From contig JACPWG010000108.1 of the NCBI GenBank assembly GCA_016197205.1, positions 61,379-125,378 on the forward strand: a stretch of DNA of 64,000 bases, in the 5' to 3' direction. The stretch's first letter is position 1, and each line of letters starts with the position of its first letter. The notes under the pieces are model-generated. The model saw only the letters and a list, made by a program, of their open reading frames with translations. It made no database searches and had not been told where the DNA came from. This DNA comes from Planctomycetota bacterium (GTDB taxonomy: Bacteria > Planctomycetota > MHYJ01 > WSZJ01 > JACPWG01). Below are positions 56,350 through 64,000 of the stretch, in pieces. The translations under genes and the position numbers were made by a program.

Positions 56350-59300
56350 TCACCCCGGTTTCTTCGCCTCGAGGCCCGCGCCCAACACGAGGTCCTCGAG
56401 CCACTCGATCTGGAACCGCTCCGGTTCCGTGAGGAACTGCTGGTAGGCGCTCGAGAGCGCGTCCCGCGTGCTCCAGAGGACCACGAACTTGCGCTGGTCC
56501 CGCAGCGTGCGGACGACCTCCGCGAAGTCCGCGTCCCCGGTCGCGATCACGTAGACCGGGATGTCCGGATGGTCCCGCAGCGTATCGTGGATCCGCTCGC
56601 GCAGGACGTGATCGCTCGCGTTCTCTTTCGCCTCGCCCGCGATGTCCGTGAAGAGATGCTTGCGCACGACCTTCTGCTCGTTGCGGAAGCTCGGGTGGTC
56701 CCAATTGGCGACCGCCCAGCGCTGCGCCGGCTCGCCGTGCCGCTTGGCAAGCTCCAGCAGGCGTCGGGCAAGCTCTTCCGCGCCAAGACGCGCCCGCAGC
56801 GCATCCGCCACTTCCTTCGGCCTCGCGTCCAACCATTTCGAAAGCCGGATCTTTACATTTTCCCAATCGACGAGGAGCGCGAGCGGCAGCCGCTCGCGCG
56901 CGCGCGCCGGGGCCGCGGCCTCGCTCAGGATGGAGCCGAGGTGCCGTTCCAGGAAGGCGCCCCGGATCCGCAGCAGCGCCGAGCCGCCCGCCGACGGCGC
57001 CTCCGACAGGATCTGCAAATCGCACATGTCGGCCAGGAGCTTCGGCGGATTGTGGATGCCCGACTTCTGGCACAACTCGACCAGCTTCGCCCGAGGGATC
57101 CCCTGGCGCGCCTCTCGCTGCCGGCGGACGAGAAGGCTCGCGAGCTGGCGGTGGTCCGGGGTGACCAGCCCGTCCTTCTCGTTCCACCACAGTTCGGCGA
57201 TGCGCGGATCCGCCGCGATCGCGTCCGCGGCGCGTTCCACGTCGCCGGGACCCACGACGCGGCGCCGTTCCTCGTTCAGGTCCTGCGTGACCCGCTCCGC
57301 CACGAGCTGCGTCACCCAGGGATGGCCCTCGGTGGTGTCCCACAGCCGGTCGAGGGCCTCGCGGAGCCACCGGATGCCGTCGGGAAGGACCGGGACGGAC
57401 GCGATCCGGTCGGTCGCCCCGCGGTCCACGAAGGACACGTTGTAGCGCTGCATGTTCCGCCAGAGCGTATGGTCGTACCGGCGGCGCATGACGTCGTAAG
57501 GCTCCGACCCCGTGCACACGACGAAGAGGTCCGCGTTCGTCTGGATCTTGCCGCGGAGCCAGCCGAGGAAGGAGTCGTCGACCTCCTTCGCCGCGATCCG
57601 CTTCACGAGCTGTTGCATCTCGTCGAAGGCCAGGAACACCCAACGACGGCCGGTGAGACGCCGCGCCTCGTCGAGAAAGGCATCGAGCAGCACCCATGGG
57701 GGCGTCTCCTCGAAGGCCTTCGCCTCCGGCACCTCGAGCGTCGAGACCTGTGCCCCGTGCACGTCGCGTACCTGCCGGATCGCGTCCCGGATCAGCTCCC
57801 GGACCAGTTGAAGCGCGGTGACCTGCCGGCCTGTGAGGGCGGTCTCCAGATTCAAAAGAAGGGGCAGGCCCGCGGGCTCGCAACGCGAGGCCAGGTGGTG
57901 CATGAGCGTGGATTTGCCCACGGCGCGAATGCCGTTCACGAAGTAGAGCTTCCGCAGCCGACCCTCCGCGAAGGCGGCGGCCAGGTCGGACAGCTCGCGC
58001 TCCCGGCCCTGGAAGAGGTCCGTCCGGTCCCGGCCCACGGGCGCAGCCGTCACGTAGCGCAGCGCGGCGGGGGCGGGCTCGCCGAACGGGCGGACCGGGA
58101 GTCGAAGGCCGGCCTGCGCGGCAAGCGACAAGTCTCCGACCCGGTACGCGGCCTGGACCCGCAGCTCCACGTCCCCGCCGACGGGATCCGCGACCTCCAC
58201 GCCGCACTCTTCGATCGCCGTCGCGCGCGCGGCGAGCGCCGCGACGTGCGGGCCCGCGGCCTCCAGCACGCGCAGGCCGGGCGTTTGGCTGGAGAACGAG
58301 ACGGCGAGGTCTCGCATCTCGCTCGTCCCGAGGTTGGAGAGGCGCACGAAGACCCGGGTGCGCAGGCGTTCGCCGGCCGCCGGCCGCGCGAGCACGGGCT
58401 CGCCGTCCGGGGGCGGCCCGATAGCCAGCTCGGGGACGGCGCCGACCACGACCGCCAAGCCCTTCACGACCCGCTCGCACGCCTCGCGCAGGCTGTAGAG
58501 CGGGTAGGGCAGTTCTTTTCCGCTCGCGACGAGCGGCACTAACTCCTCGCCGAGCTCGCGCGCGAGCTTGCGCCCGCGTTCCCGGTCCACGCCGGCAGCG
58601 TAGGCGCGCACGAGCACGAGAATCCGCGCAAGCGCCTCCTGCCCGCGCGGAGCCTGTGCGGGGAACCAGGTCCGCGCCGCGCCCGCGAGCCGCTCCGCGT
58701 CGGCGGCCCGAGCCGCGAGACTTGCGGCCTCCGCCACATCCTGGAACGCGCCTGCCAGCTCCTGGAAGAGCGTCTGCACCTCGGGCGGAAGCTGAGGGAG
58801 GCGCGGCGTCGTGCCGGCCGAAGACGCGGAAACCGGCGTCGCCGCTTCCTGGGGGGAGGGCGCAGGCGACGGATTCGGACCCGTCGCCGCGGCTCCCGCC
58901 GGCGGGGATGCGCCGAGCGGGGCCGGCTCGACGGTCGGCGTGAGTTCCCGCAGCCACAGTTCCATTGTCGTGCGCTGCAGCTTGGCTTCTTCCCAGCCCG
59001 CCGCGAGCAGCTCGCGGGCGTCCGCCTCCCGGCCGTGCGTTTTGGCCCAGGTCAAAAGGGCCCGCAGCGCCTGCTGCTTGCTCTCCGGGGCGAGGTTTCG
59101 GTTCGCCCGGGTCGTCTCCCACTGTTCTTTTCGGCACCTCCACGCCCCCTCGACCTCGCCGGCGGCCTCGTACAGCTCCGCGGCGCAGGCCCAGTTCTTG
59201 AAGAAGCGCTGCTCGTCGTCGTAGAACAGGTGTTGCCGGAACCACTCGACGCCGGCCTGGACCAGGGAGAACTCGAGGAAGGCGTCCTGCACGCGCGCAA

Positions 59301-60762
59301 GCTCCTTCTCGGAGAGCCGCTCGCGCGGATCCGGGAAGAGGTGATCCACGTCCTTAAGAAGCGCGTTGAGCCGGCGGAAGTGCTTCTTGAAACGGGCGGG
59401 ATCAGTCGTCTCGCGGAGCGAGAGCGCGTCGAGGAGCGCGGCCAGGAGCGAGGCCTCGAAGTACGGCGACAGCGGCAGCAGCTCGGAGAGCCGCGGGCCC
59501 GGCTCCTGCTCGAGGGCCCAGAGAAGGCTGTTCTCGAAAGCGTCGGCGAGGTAGTAGGGCATCTCCAGGATCGGGCGCAGGGCCTCGAGCGCTCGCGGGG
59601 CGTCGCGGCGGAGCCGGCGCAGCGCGCAGGCGAGGTTCCAGTGCGCGGTCCAGCGAAATTCCGGCGGGAGGTTGGAGGGCCGCGCGGCGAATTCCAGCTT
59701 CTCGACCATCTCGTGGATGTCCCCCTGCTGCCCGAAGCAGGCGAGGGCGTACGCGTACCACTCCGCGGCGATCGCGTTGTCCCGTTTAGCGGCGGCGTTT
59801 TTTTTGAAGCGGTCGAGCGCCTGCGGGTCGCGCAGGAGGAGGAGCCTTCGCGCCTCGAGGTAGTAGCGATCCAGGCCCTTCTCGAAGCGGACATCGGCGG
59901 CGGGCTCGTGAAATTCGAGGCGCTCGTCCATGCGCAGGCGAAGATTCGCCACGAGGCGTGCGCGCAGCGGGTCCAGCGCCTCCGCCACGCCCACGACGCT
60001 CCCGACCCCCACGGCCCTCTCCAGGGCCTTGCGCCCCTCCTCGCCGAGCAGCGCCGAGAGCGGCTCGGGGCGCCGCACGCCCTCGAGCGCGATCTGGGTC
60101 GCGCGCGGCTCCACGTGCCGGCCGACCTCGACCCAGCGGCGACGCGTCCCCTCCAGGGCGGCGGGCAGCCGGACACTGAGCACCGTCTGGATGTTTTCGC
60201 GCAGCCAGGCCCCATGGAAGGAGCTGTCGTCCTCCCCCGCCCTGCGCGCCGCCTCCAACTCCCGCACGAGCGCCTCGTTCAGCGCCAGTTCCACCTGCGA
60301 GGGGACGAAGCCCCACGCCGCGAGGACCGTGCCGCGCAGCGCTTCGCGGATCCGCCCGGCATCGGTCTCGCCCTGGCGCGCCCGCGCCAGCTCGCGTTGG
60401 AGGAGCAGCGTGAGGGCGTCCAGGACGATCCGCCGCATTTGCGCGAAGGGACGCCGTGCCGGGTTGCCCGCGCGGAGCACCTCGTGCGCGGCGTGCAGGA
60501 ATTTCAGCCTCTCGTCCGCGTCCGCGGACGGCCGCCGCCCCAGCGAGTCGAGGGCGTACCCGAGCGTGCGAAAGTCCTCCCGCCTCCCCCTCAGGATCTC
60601 GACGTCGGTCGGCGGCCGTTCCCGCAGCGACTCGGCGGCCGCCTTGTTCTTGTCCCGGTCCCGTGGCGAAAAACCGTCCGGCCTCGCCAGGACGTCCGCA
60701 ATCAGCTCCGGCAACTTCTTGAGGATTTGCTCCGCGGACCAGAATTCCCATGCTTGCGCCAT
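56350..60762 (-). CDS. STAND-type NTPase with N-terminal helical repeats and C-terminal NYN RNase domain
   Basis: This 1470-residue protein has four parts. Residues 1-610 are helical, TPR-like. Residues about 790-890 form a beta-sandwich (TRVFVRLSNLGTSEMRDLAV). Residues about 910-1270 are a P-loop NTPase with Walker A FVNGIRAVGKST (Gly944 to Ser951), Walker B FLAFDEMQ (Asp1047/Glu1048), then GHPWVTQLVAE and winged-helix-like segments as in STAND ATPases. Residues about 1295-1460 are a NYN/PIN-like nuclease with LLVDWENVK (Asp1299), Asp1384 and VIATGDADF (Asp1410, Asp1412). The catalytic acids appear intact, so RNA cleavage is likely. ATG 60762 has AAAGGG eight bases upstream. I infer a signal-gated RNase, possibly anti-phage, with the tail-anchored zinc-ribbon partner downstream. 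Confidence 0.88.
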   Translation of the reverse strand: MAQAWEFWSAEQILKKLPELIADVLARPDGFSPRDRDKNKAAAESLRERPPTDVEILRGRREDFRTLGYALDSLGRRPSADADERLKFLHAAHEVLRAGNPARRPFAQMRRIVLDALTLLLQRELARARQGETDAGRIREALRGTVLAAWGFVPSQVELALNEALVRELEAARRAGEDDSSFHGAWLRENIQTVLSVRLPAALEGTRRRWVEVGRHVEPRATQIALEGVRRPEPLSALLGEEGRKALERAVGVGSVVGVAEALDPLRARLVANLRLRMDERLEFHEPAADVRFEKGLDRYYLEARRLLLLRDPQALDRFKKNAAAKRDNAIAAEWYAYALACFGQQGDIHEMVEKLEFAARPSNLPPEFRWTAHWNLACALRRLRRDAPRALEALRPILEMPYYLADAFENSLLWALEQEPGPRLSELLPLSPYFEASLLAALLDALSLRETTDPARFKKHFRRLNALLKDVDHLFPDPRERLSEKELARVQDAFLEFSLVQAGVEWFRQHLFYDDEQRFFKNWACAAELYEAAGEVEGAWRCRKEQWETTRANRNLAPESKQQALRALLTWAKTHGREADARELLAAGWEEAKLQRTTMELWLRELTPTVEPAPLGASPPAGAAATGPNPSPAPSPQEAATPVSASSAGTTPRLPQLPPEVQTLFQELAGAFQDVAEAASLAARAADAERLAGAARTWFPAQAPRGQEALARILVLVRAYAAGVDRERGRKLARELGEELVPLVASGKELPYPLYSLREACERVVKGLAVVVGAVPELAIGPPPDGEPVLARPAAGERLRTRVFVRLSNLGTSEMRDLAVSFSSQTPGLRVLEAAGPHVAALAARATAIEECGVEVADPVGGDVELRVQAAYRVGDLSLAAQAGLRLPVRPFGEPAPAALRYVTAAPVGRDRTDLFQGRERELSDLAAAFAEGRLRKLYFVNGIRAVGKSTLMHHLASRCEPAGLPLLLNLETALTGRQVTALQLVRELIRDAIRQVRDVHGAQVSTLEVPEAKAFEETPPWVLLDAFLDEARRLTGRRWVFLAFDEMQQLVKRIAAKEVDDSFLGWLRGKIQTNADLFVVCTGSEPYDVMRRRYDHTLWRNMQRYNVSFVDRGATDRIASVPVLPDGIRWLREALDRLWDTTEGHPWVTQLVAERVTQDLNEERRRVVGPGDVERAADAIAADPRIAELWWNEKDGLVTPDHRQLASLLVRRQREARQGIPRAKLVELCQKSGIHNPPKLLADMCDLQILSEAPSAGGSALLRIRGAFLERHLGSILSEAAAPARARERLPLALLVDWENVKIRLSKWLDARPKEVADALRARLGAEELARRLLELAKRHGEPAQRWAVANWDHPSFRNEQKVVRKHLFTDIAGEAKENASDHVLRERIHDTLRDHPDIPVYVIATGDADFAEVVRTLRDQRKFVVLWSTRDALSSAYQQFLTEPERFQIEWLEDLVLGAGLEAKKPG

Positions 60763-61066
60763 GGAAAACACCCTTTCGAAAGCAACTCCGCTCCCGTCCT
60801 GGAAGCGGAGTCCACCGCCGCGGCCGGCGACCGGCCATCCACCCGCGGCGCATCAGGAGAAGAGATTCTACGAACCAGGTCTCTGCCCATGCTGGAATCG
60901 GTTCCTGATTTCACTTCGACCGAAAATCCTCAGCGTCTCTGCGCCTCTGTGGTTTCGTCCCGCATCCGCAGTCCGCGGCCCTACCACTCCATGGCCTCGG
61001 CGTTCGTGTCGTCTCCGTTGCTCTACTCGCAGCCTTCCGACGCACGGCACGCCTGGAGGCTCCGCC
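60763..61066. other. Intergenic region with CTCAGCGTCTCTGCG repeat
   Basis: This 304-bp spacer lies between the STAND-NYN start and the DsbD-like stop, so it holds the promoter of the STAND gene. A repeat unit CCTCAGCGTCTCTGCGCCTC followed by TGTGGTTT lies at 60930-60957. No coding sequence supported. Confidence 0.6.
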
Positions 61067-63604
61067 TCACAGCCCTTTCTCCAGGAACTGCACGAACTTC
61101 TCCTCACTCCTCTCCATCCCTGCCTGCACCGCGACCACCTCTCCCGTCGGCTTGAGGACCAGGTAGATCGGCAGCGTGGGCTCCAGACGAAACCTCTCCC
61201 GGATCAACCGCCGGTTGTCGTCCTGGAACTTGCCCGAGTCGATGGACAGCTTCGCGATCACGAACTTCGACAGGGCCGAGTTCACACGGGGCCGTGTGAA
61301 CATGTTGGACTCCATCCAACGGCAGTTCGTTCAGGTGAAGGCCGTAAAGTCGATGAAGATCGGCCGCCCCGTCGACCGCGCGAGCTCCTCGGCCGCGGGC
61401 AGGTTGTCGAACTCCGTGAGGGCGTGCGTGCCCTCACCCTTGCCGGCCTTCGCTTCCGAGGCGCCGGCCGGGGGCGGCGGGATGAAGGCCTCGAGCTCCC
61501 CGAGACTGGCGCCTCGAAAGAGCCCCGCGCAGAGGTAGAGCGCGAGCGCCAGCGAGCACATGCCGAAGACGAGACTCACGCTCCCGACCGTGCCTTCCTC
61601 GGGGTCGTGCTCCATGCGGAACAAGCCGAGTAGATACAGAGCGAGCGCCGTGAAGATCGCAGCCCAGATCCCGAGGTAGAGGTCCCGCGAAAGGATGCCC
61701 GTGGCGAGCACCACGTCGGCGTTCGAGAGGAACTTGAACGCCGCGGCCAGTTCCAGGAAGCCGAGAGCGGTCTTGATGCGGACGAGCCAGCCGCCGCCGC
61801 CGGGCATCTTCCGGACCATGCCCGGGAAGAGCGCGAGGCCGAAGAAGGCCGCGCCGACGACGCTTGAGACGAGCGCCATGCCGAGGACGGGGCGGAACCA
61901 CTCCCCCGCGGCCGAGGCGGCGAGGAGCGGTCCGACGACCGGGCCGACGCAGGCGAAGGCCGCTACCGAAAAGGTCAGCCCCATCATGAAGACTCCGGCG
62001 TAGCCGCCGGACGAGCGCGCCTGGCCGACCCTCTCCATGAGGAAGGCGGGCGCCTGCAGCTCGTACATGCCGAGCATGCTGAAGCCGAAGACGACGAAGA
62101 CCACGCCGATGGCGAGGTTCAGCCACGCGTTCGACGCGAAGAGCTGCGCCCCTTGTGCGCCGAAGGCCAGCGTGAGGAGGATGCCGAGGCCCGTGAACGA
62201 AACGACGATGCCGAGGGCATAGACGAACGCGAGGCCGACCACGCTGCCGCCGGTCTTCTCGGCGCGCTTGGTAAAGAAGGAGACCGTGAGCGGAATCATC
62301 GGATAGGTGCAGGGCATGATGAGGGTGAGGAAGCCGCCGCCGATGCAGAGCAGGACGAAGGGCCAGAGCCCCATGCTGTTCACGTCGGTGCCTCCTGTCG
62401 CGGCGGCGCCGCCGGCCGGTGCGGGCGCGTTTCCGGAGGGGCTCGCGAGCGGCTTGACGCCGCCGGGCCCGGCGGGTGGGGATCCGCTCGGGGGAGCTGG
62501 AAGTACCGCGGCCCCCTCGCCGGCACGGAATTCAGCGCGCGCCTCGCCCGGGACCACGGTCCAGGTGAACTCGAACGGCAGCTTGTCCGGCACGCACGAA
62601 CCCTCGCCGCAGGACATGTAGCGGAGTTGGCCGCCGAGGACCAGCGGACCCTGCGGCGCATCGGCCGCGACGCGGAAGCGCTGCGCCACTTCGAACTCGC
62701 CGGCGTGCGTCTCCACCTCGAGCTTGAAGCCCTCGTCGAACTCCTTGTGCGGCGCGGGCTCGATCGGACCGCCGAGCGCGGTGAGGTGTTGCCCCTGTTT
62801 GACCTGGATGGAGGTCGGGAGCGGACCATCCTTGATTTCGCGGGTCGAGTAGACATGGTAGCCCTTCTTGACGGCGAAGGCGAAGCGCGCTTCGACCCAT
62901 TCGCCCGCGCGTGCCTCGGCGCGATCGGCGCGCGGGCGCACGCGGACCGTCGGCTCCGGGACCGCGGGAGGGACGGGCACCTGAACGATGCCGCCCGGAC
63001 CGGGGCCGGGCACGGGGCCGGTTCCGATCGCAGGGGCGGGTCCGGGACCGGGTCCCGCTCCGGCCGGCGGCGCCTGCACGCGCAGCAGGAGCTTGAGCGG
63101 GATCGCGGCCTCTGGGTAGCACATCGTTTCATTGCAGGCCTGGAACGAGAATGTGCCCTCGAGGGTCAGCTCCCCCGCCGGGGTGCCGGCGGCGACCTGG
63201 AAGCGCTGCTCGAACGCCGGGCTCCCCTCGTAGTACTGGACCTCGGCCTGGAAGCCTTCGTCGAACTTTTTTTTCGGCGTCGGCCCGGAGAGCGCGCCTT
63301 CGGGGCGAAGGGCGGGCACTCCCTGGAACGCGATCCGGGTCGGGGTCACGGTTTCCGACTTGCCGAGGGCGTAGATGTGGAAACCCTCGGCGATCGAGGC
63401 GCGGACGCGCACCACGAAGGCGCCGCCGGAGGGGACGGAGGGCGGGTCCGCCTCGAACGCGACGCTCACCTCCTTGATGCCTGGGGCCTCGCCCTGCGCG
63501 GGCGCGAGGCGCGGAGAGGCGGCGAGCACGGCGGCGAGCAGAGTGAGGTGCAAGAGCGGCGCGAAGACGGAGGATCGAGGCGAGGAGGTTCGGTCGATGG
63601 CCAT
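61067..63604 (-). CDS. DsbD-like thiol:disulfide reductase, predicted selenoprotein (UxxC)
   Basis: Read through one in-frame TGA (61333-61331), this is an 845-residue protein. It has a signal peptide (about 1-37), two DsbD N-terminal-like domains (Cys pairs CNETMC and CGEGSC), an eight-span DsbD/CcdA membrane domain with Cys in LIMPCTYPMIPL and FACVGPVVGPLL, and a C-terminal thioredoxin domain. In DsbD relatives the last motif is FTAFTCVNCK; here the codons are FTAFT-TGA-TNCRW, so TGA occupies the first redox Cys position (residue 758). The thioredoxin fold continues in frame for 87 residues with a cis-Pro motif (TLPIYLVL). A 17-nt hairpin starts 10 nt after TGA. Read without recoding, the protein would lose its thioredoxin active site. 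ATG 63604 has a GGGA-type site upstream. A T8 tract lies at 63267-63274. Confidence 0.9.
61304..61320 (-). promoter_or_regulatory. Bacterial SECIS-like hairpin
   Basis: On the minus strand, 10 nt after the in-frame TGA, GTTGGA and TCCAAC form a perfect 6-bp stem with a five-base loop TGGAG (17 nt in total). The loop has G at its second position, and it begins 16 nt after TGA, within the spacing described for bacterial SECIS elements. Confidence 0.7.
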
Positions 63605-64000
63605 GCGAAGTCCCTCGTGGTGGTGGCGAGGAGGCCGGCGAAAAAAGGCGAGCTGGATGGAGCACGGACTTTGCCAAAGTAGGGAGCGAGGGGGAAGGGC
63701 GGTTCGGCCTGAGAAAGGGTGGACGAAACACAGAGACGCAGAGACGCTGAGGACGCTTGACGGGATGAACACGGTTAGCGACTCTGCGCCTCAGCGGCAA
63801 CCAGAGTACCTTTGGAACGGAGGCTCAGGAGGAAGTAGAACAACAAGCCGAAGTGAAGTTAAAATCGATCTCTCCGTCCGTTGCCAGAGATGATCGCCGG
63901 TAGAGGACGGTGGACTCAGCGCCCGGCCTCTGCGTCTCCGCGTCTCTGTGTAAAAGTCTCGCGTTCGACCCACACGGCCGGGCCGAATTTCAAATTGCAA
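63605..64000. other. Repeat-containing region upstream of the DsbD-like gene
   Basis: It contains CACAGAGACGCAGAGACGCTGAGG (63726-63752, reverse of the repeat at 60930) and CTCTGCGTCTCCGCGTCTCTGTGT at 63928-63951, and ends in an AT-rich AATTTCAAATTGCAA piece. A frame at 63791-64000 on the minus strand runs through these repeats and is probably not a gene. Confidence 0.55.

Noticed and set aside
54142..58542. 1466-residue plus-strand ORF
   Set aside because: Antisense shadow of the STAND-NYN, zinc-ribbon and PP-loop genes and spans their intergenic repeats; composition is Arg/His/Glu-rich without domains.
61331..63604. DsbD-like gene as a pseudogene truncated by a nonsense mutation
   Set aside because: The stop is TGA exactly at the redox Cys, the frame continues with an intact thioredoxin domain and a SECIS-like hairpin follows, which fits recoding better.
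63791..64000. 69-residue minus-strand ORF at the right edge
   Set aside because: Consists of dispersed repeat sequence (CTCTGCGTCTCCGCGTCTC and the AT-rich piece) without a ribosome-binding site.

Overview
This is a high-GC (roughly two-thirds G+C, estimated by eye) bacterial chromosome segment, densely coded on both strands. It carries one complete rRNA operon on the minus strand (16S, tRNA-Ile, tRNA-Ala, 23S, 5S). The gene repertoire resembles deep-branching Planctomycetota or similar lineages: Ser/Thr kinases fused to TPR and WD40 repeats, pseudokinases, MoxR-vWA-beta-propeller genes, SEC-C proteins, secreted terpenoid-cyclase-fold repeats and zinc-ribbon membrane proteins. The 16S matches the standard EUB338 site and the rRNA genes are linked, both unlike classical Planctomycetia, so I leave the phylum open.

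Layout. 1-3960: a gene fragment, a PAS histidine kinase and response regulator pair, and a hot-dog thioesterase. 4499-13113: MutS2, a 1518-aa TPR/kinase/WD40 protein and a secreted HEAT-like protein. 13986-23949: a five-gene plus-strand cluster (small accessory protein, MoxR AAA+, second accessory protein, vWA-like/beta-propeller protein, membrane/TPR/propeller protein) that looks like a MoxR-vWA-beta-propeller ternary NTP-dependent system. It is followed on the minus strand by a degenerate kinase/TPR protein and a SEC-C protein. 29400-35700: the rrn operon with a clear promoter, boxA elements and terminator. 35799-41154: lgt, then a divergent four-gene operon with two Cys-rich proteins, a membrane pseudokinase and a secreted protein. 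41324-51314: amidohydrolase and HAMP-GAF sensor, toroid protein and AAA+ ATPase, a secreted protein, an aminotransferase, a 2-hydroxyacid dehydrogenase, and a ComEA-like plus a hypothetical gene. 51395-55071: an ancestral three-gene operon now split by two small inverted-repeat elements. 55570-60762: a 1470-aa STAND-type NTPase ending in a NYN ribonuclease domain, paired with a tail-anchored zinc-ribbon protein. 61067-63604: a DsbD-like protein whose thioredoxin CxxC is encoded as TGA-x-x-Cys, followed at the right distance by a 17-nt SECIS-like hairpin, so it is probably a selenoprotein.

The intergenic DNA is unusually rich in small repeats. One family has GGGCCCGTAAAGGAA ends (four copies; three have exact 3-bp target duplications). 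Two of its copies each contain a second, different nested element, and the un-nested copies serve as natural empty sites. Other families are a 141-bp inverted pair 9.3 kb apart, palindromes around GTGCAGGGCTTCCGCC, a 36-37 bp GACCG...CGGTC motif in four copies, and AT-rich islands. The three best leads are the candidate selenoprotein DsbD, the STAND-NYN fusion with its zinc-ribbon partner, and the MoxR-vWA-propeller cluster.
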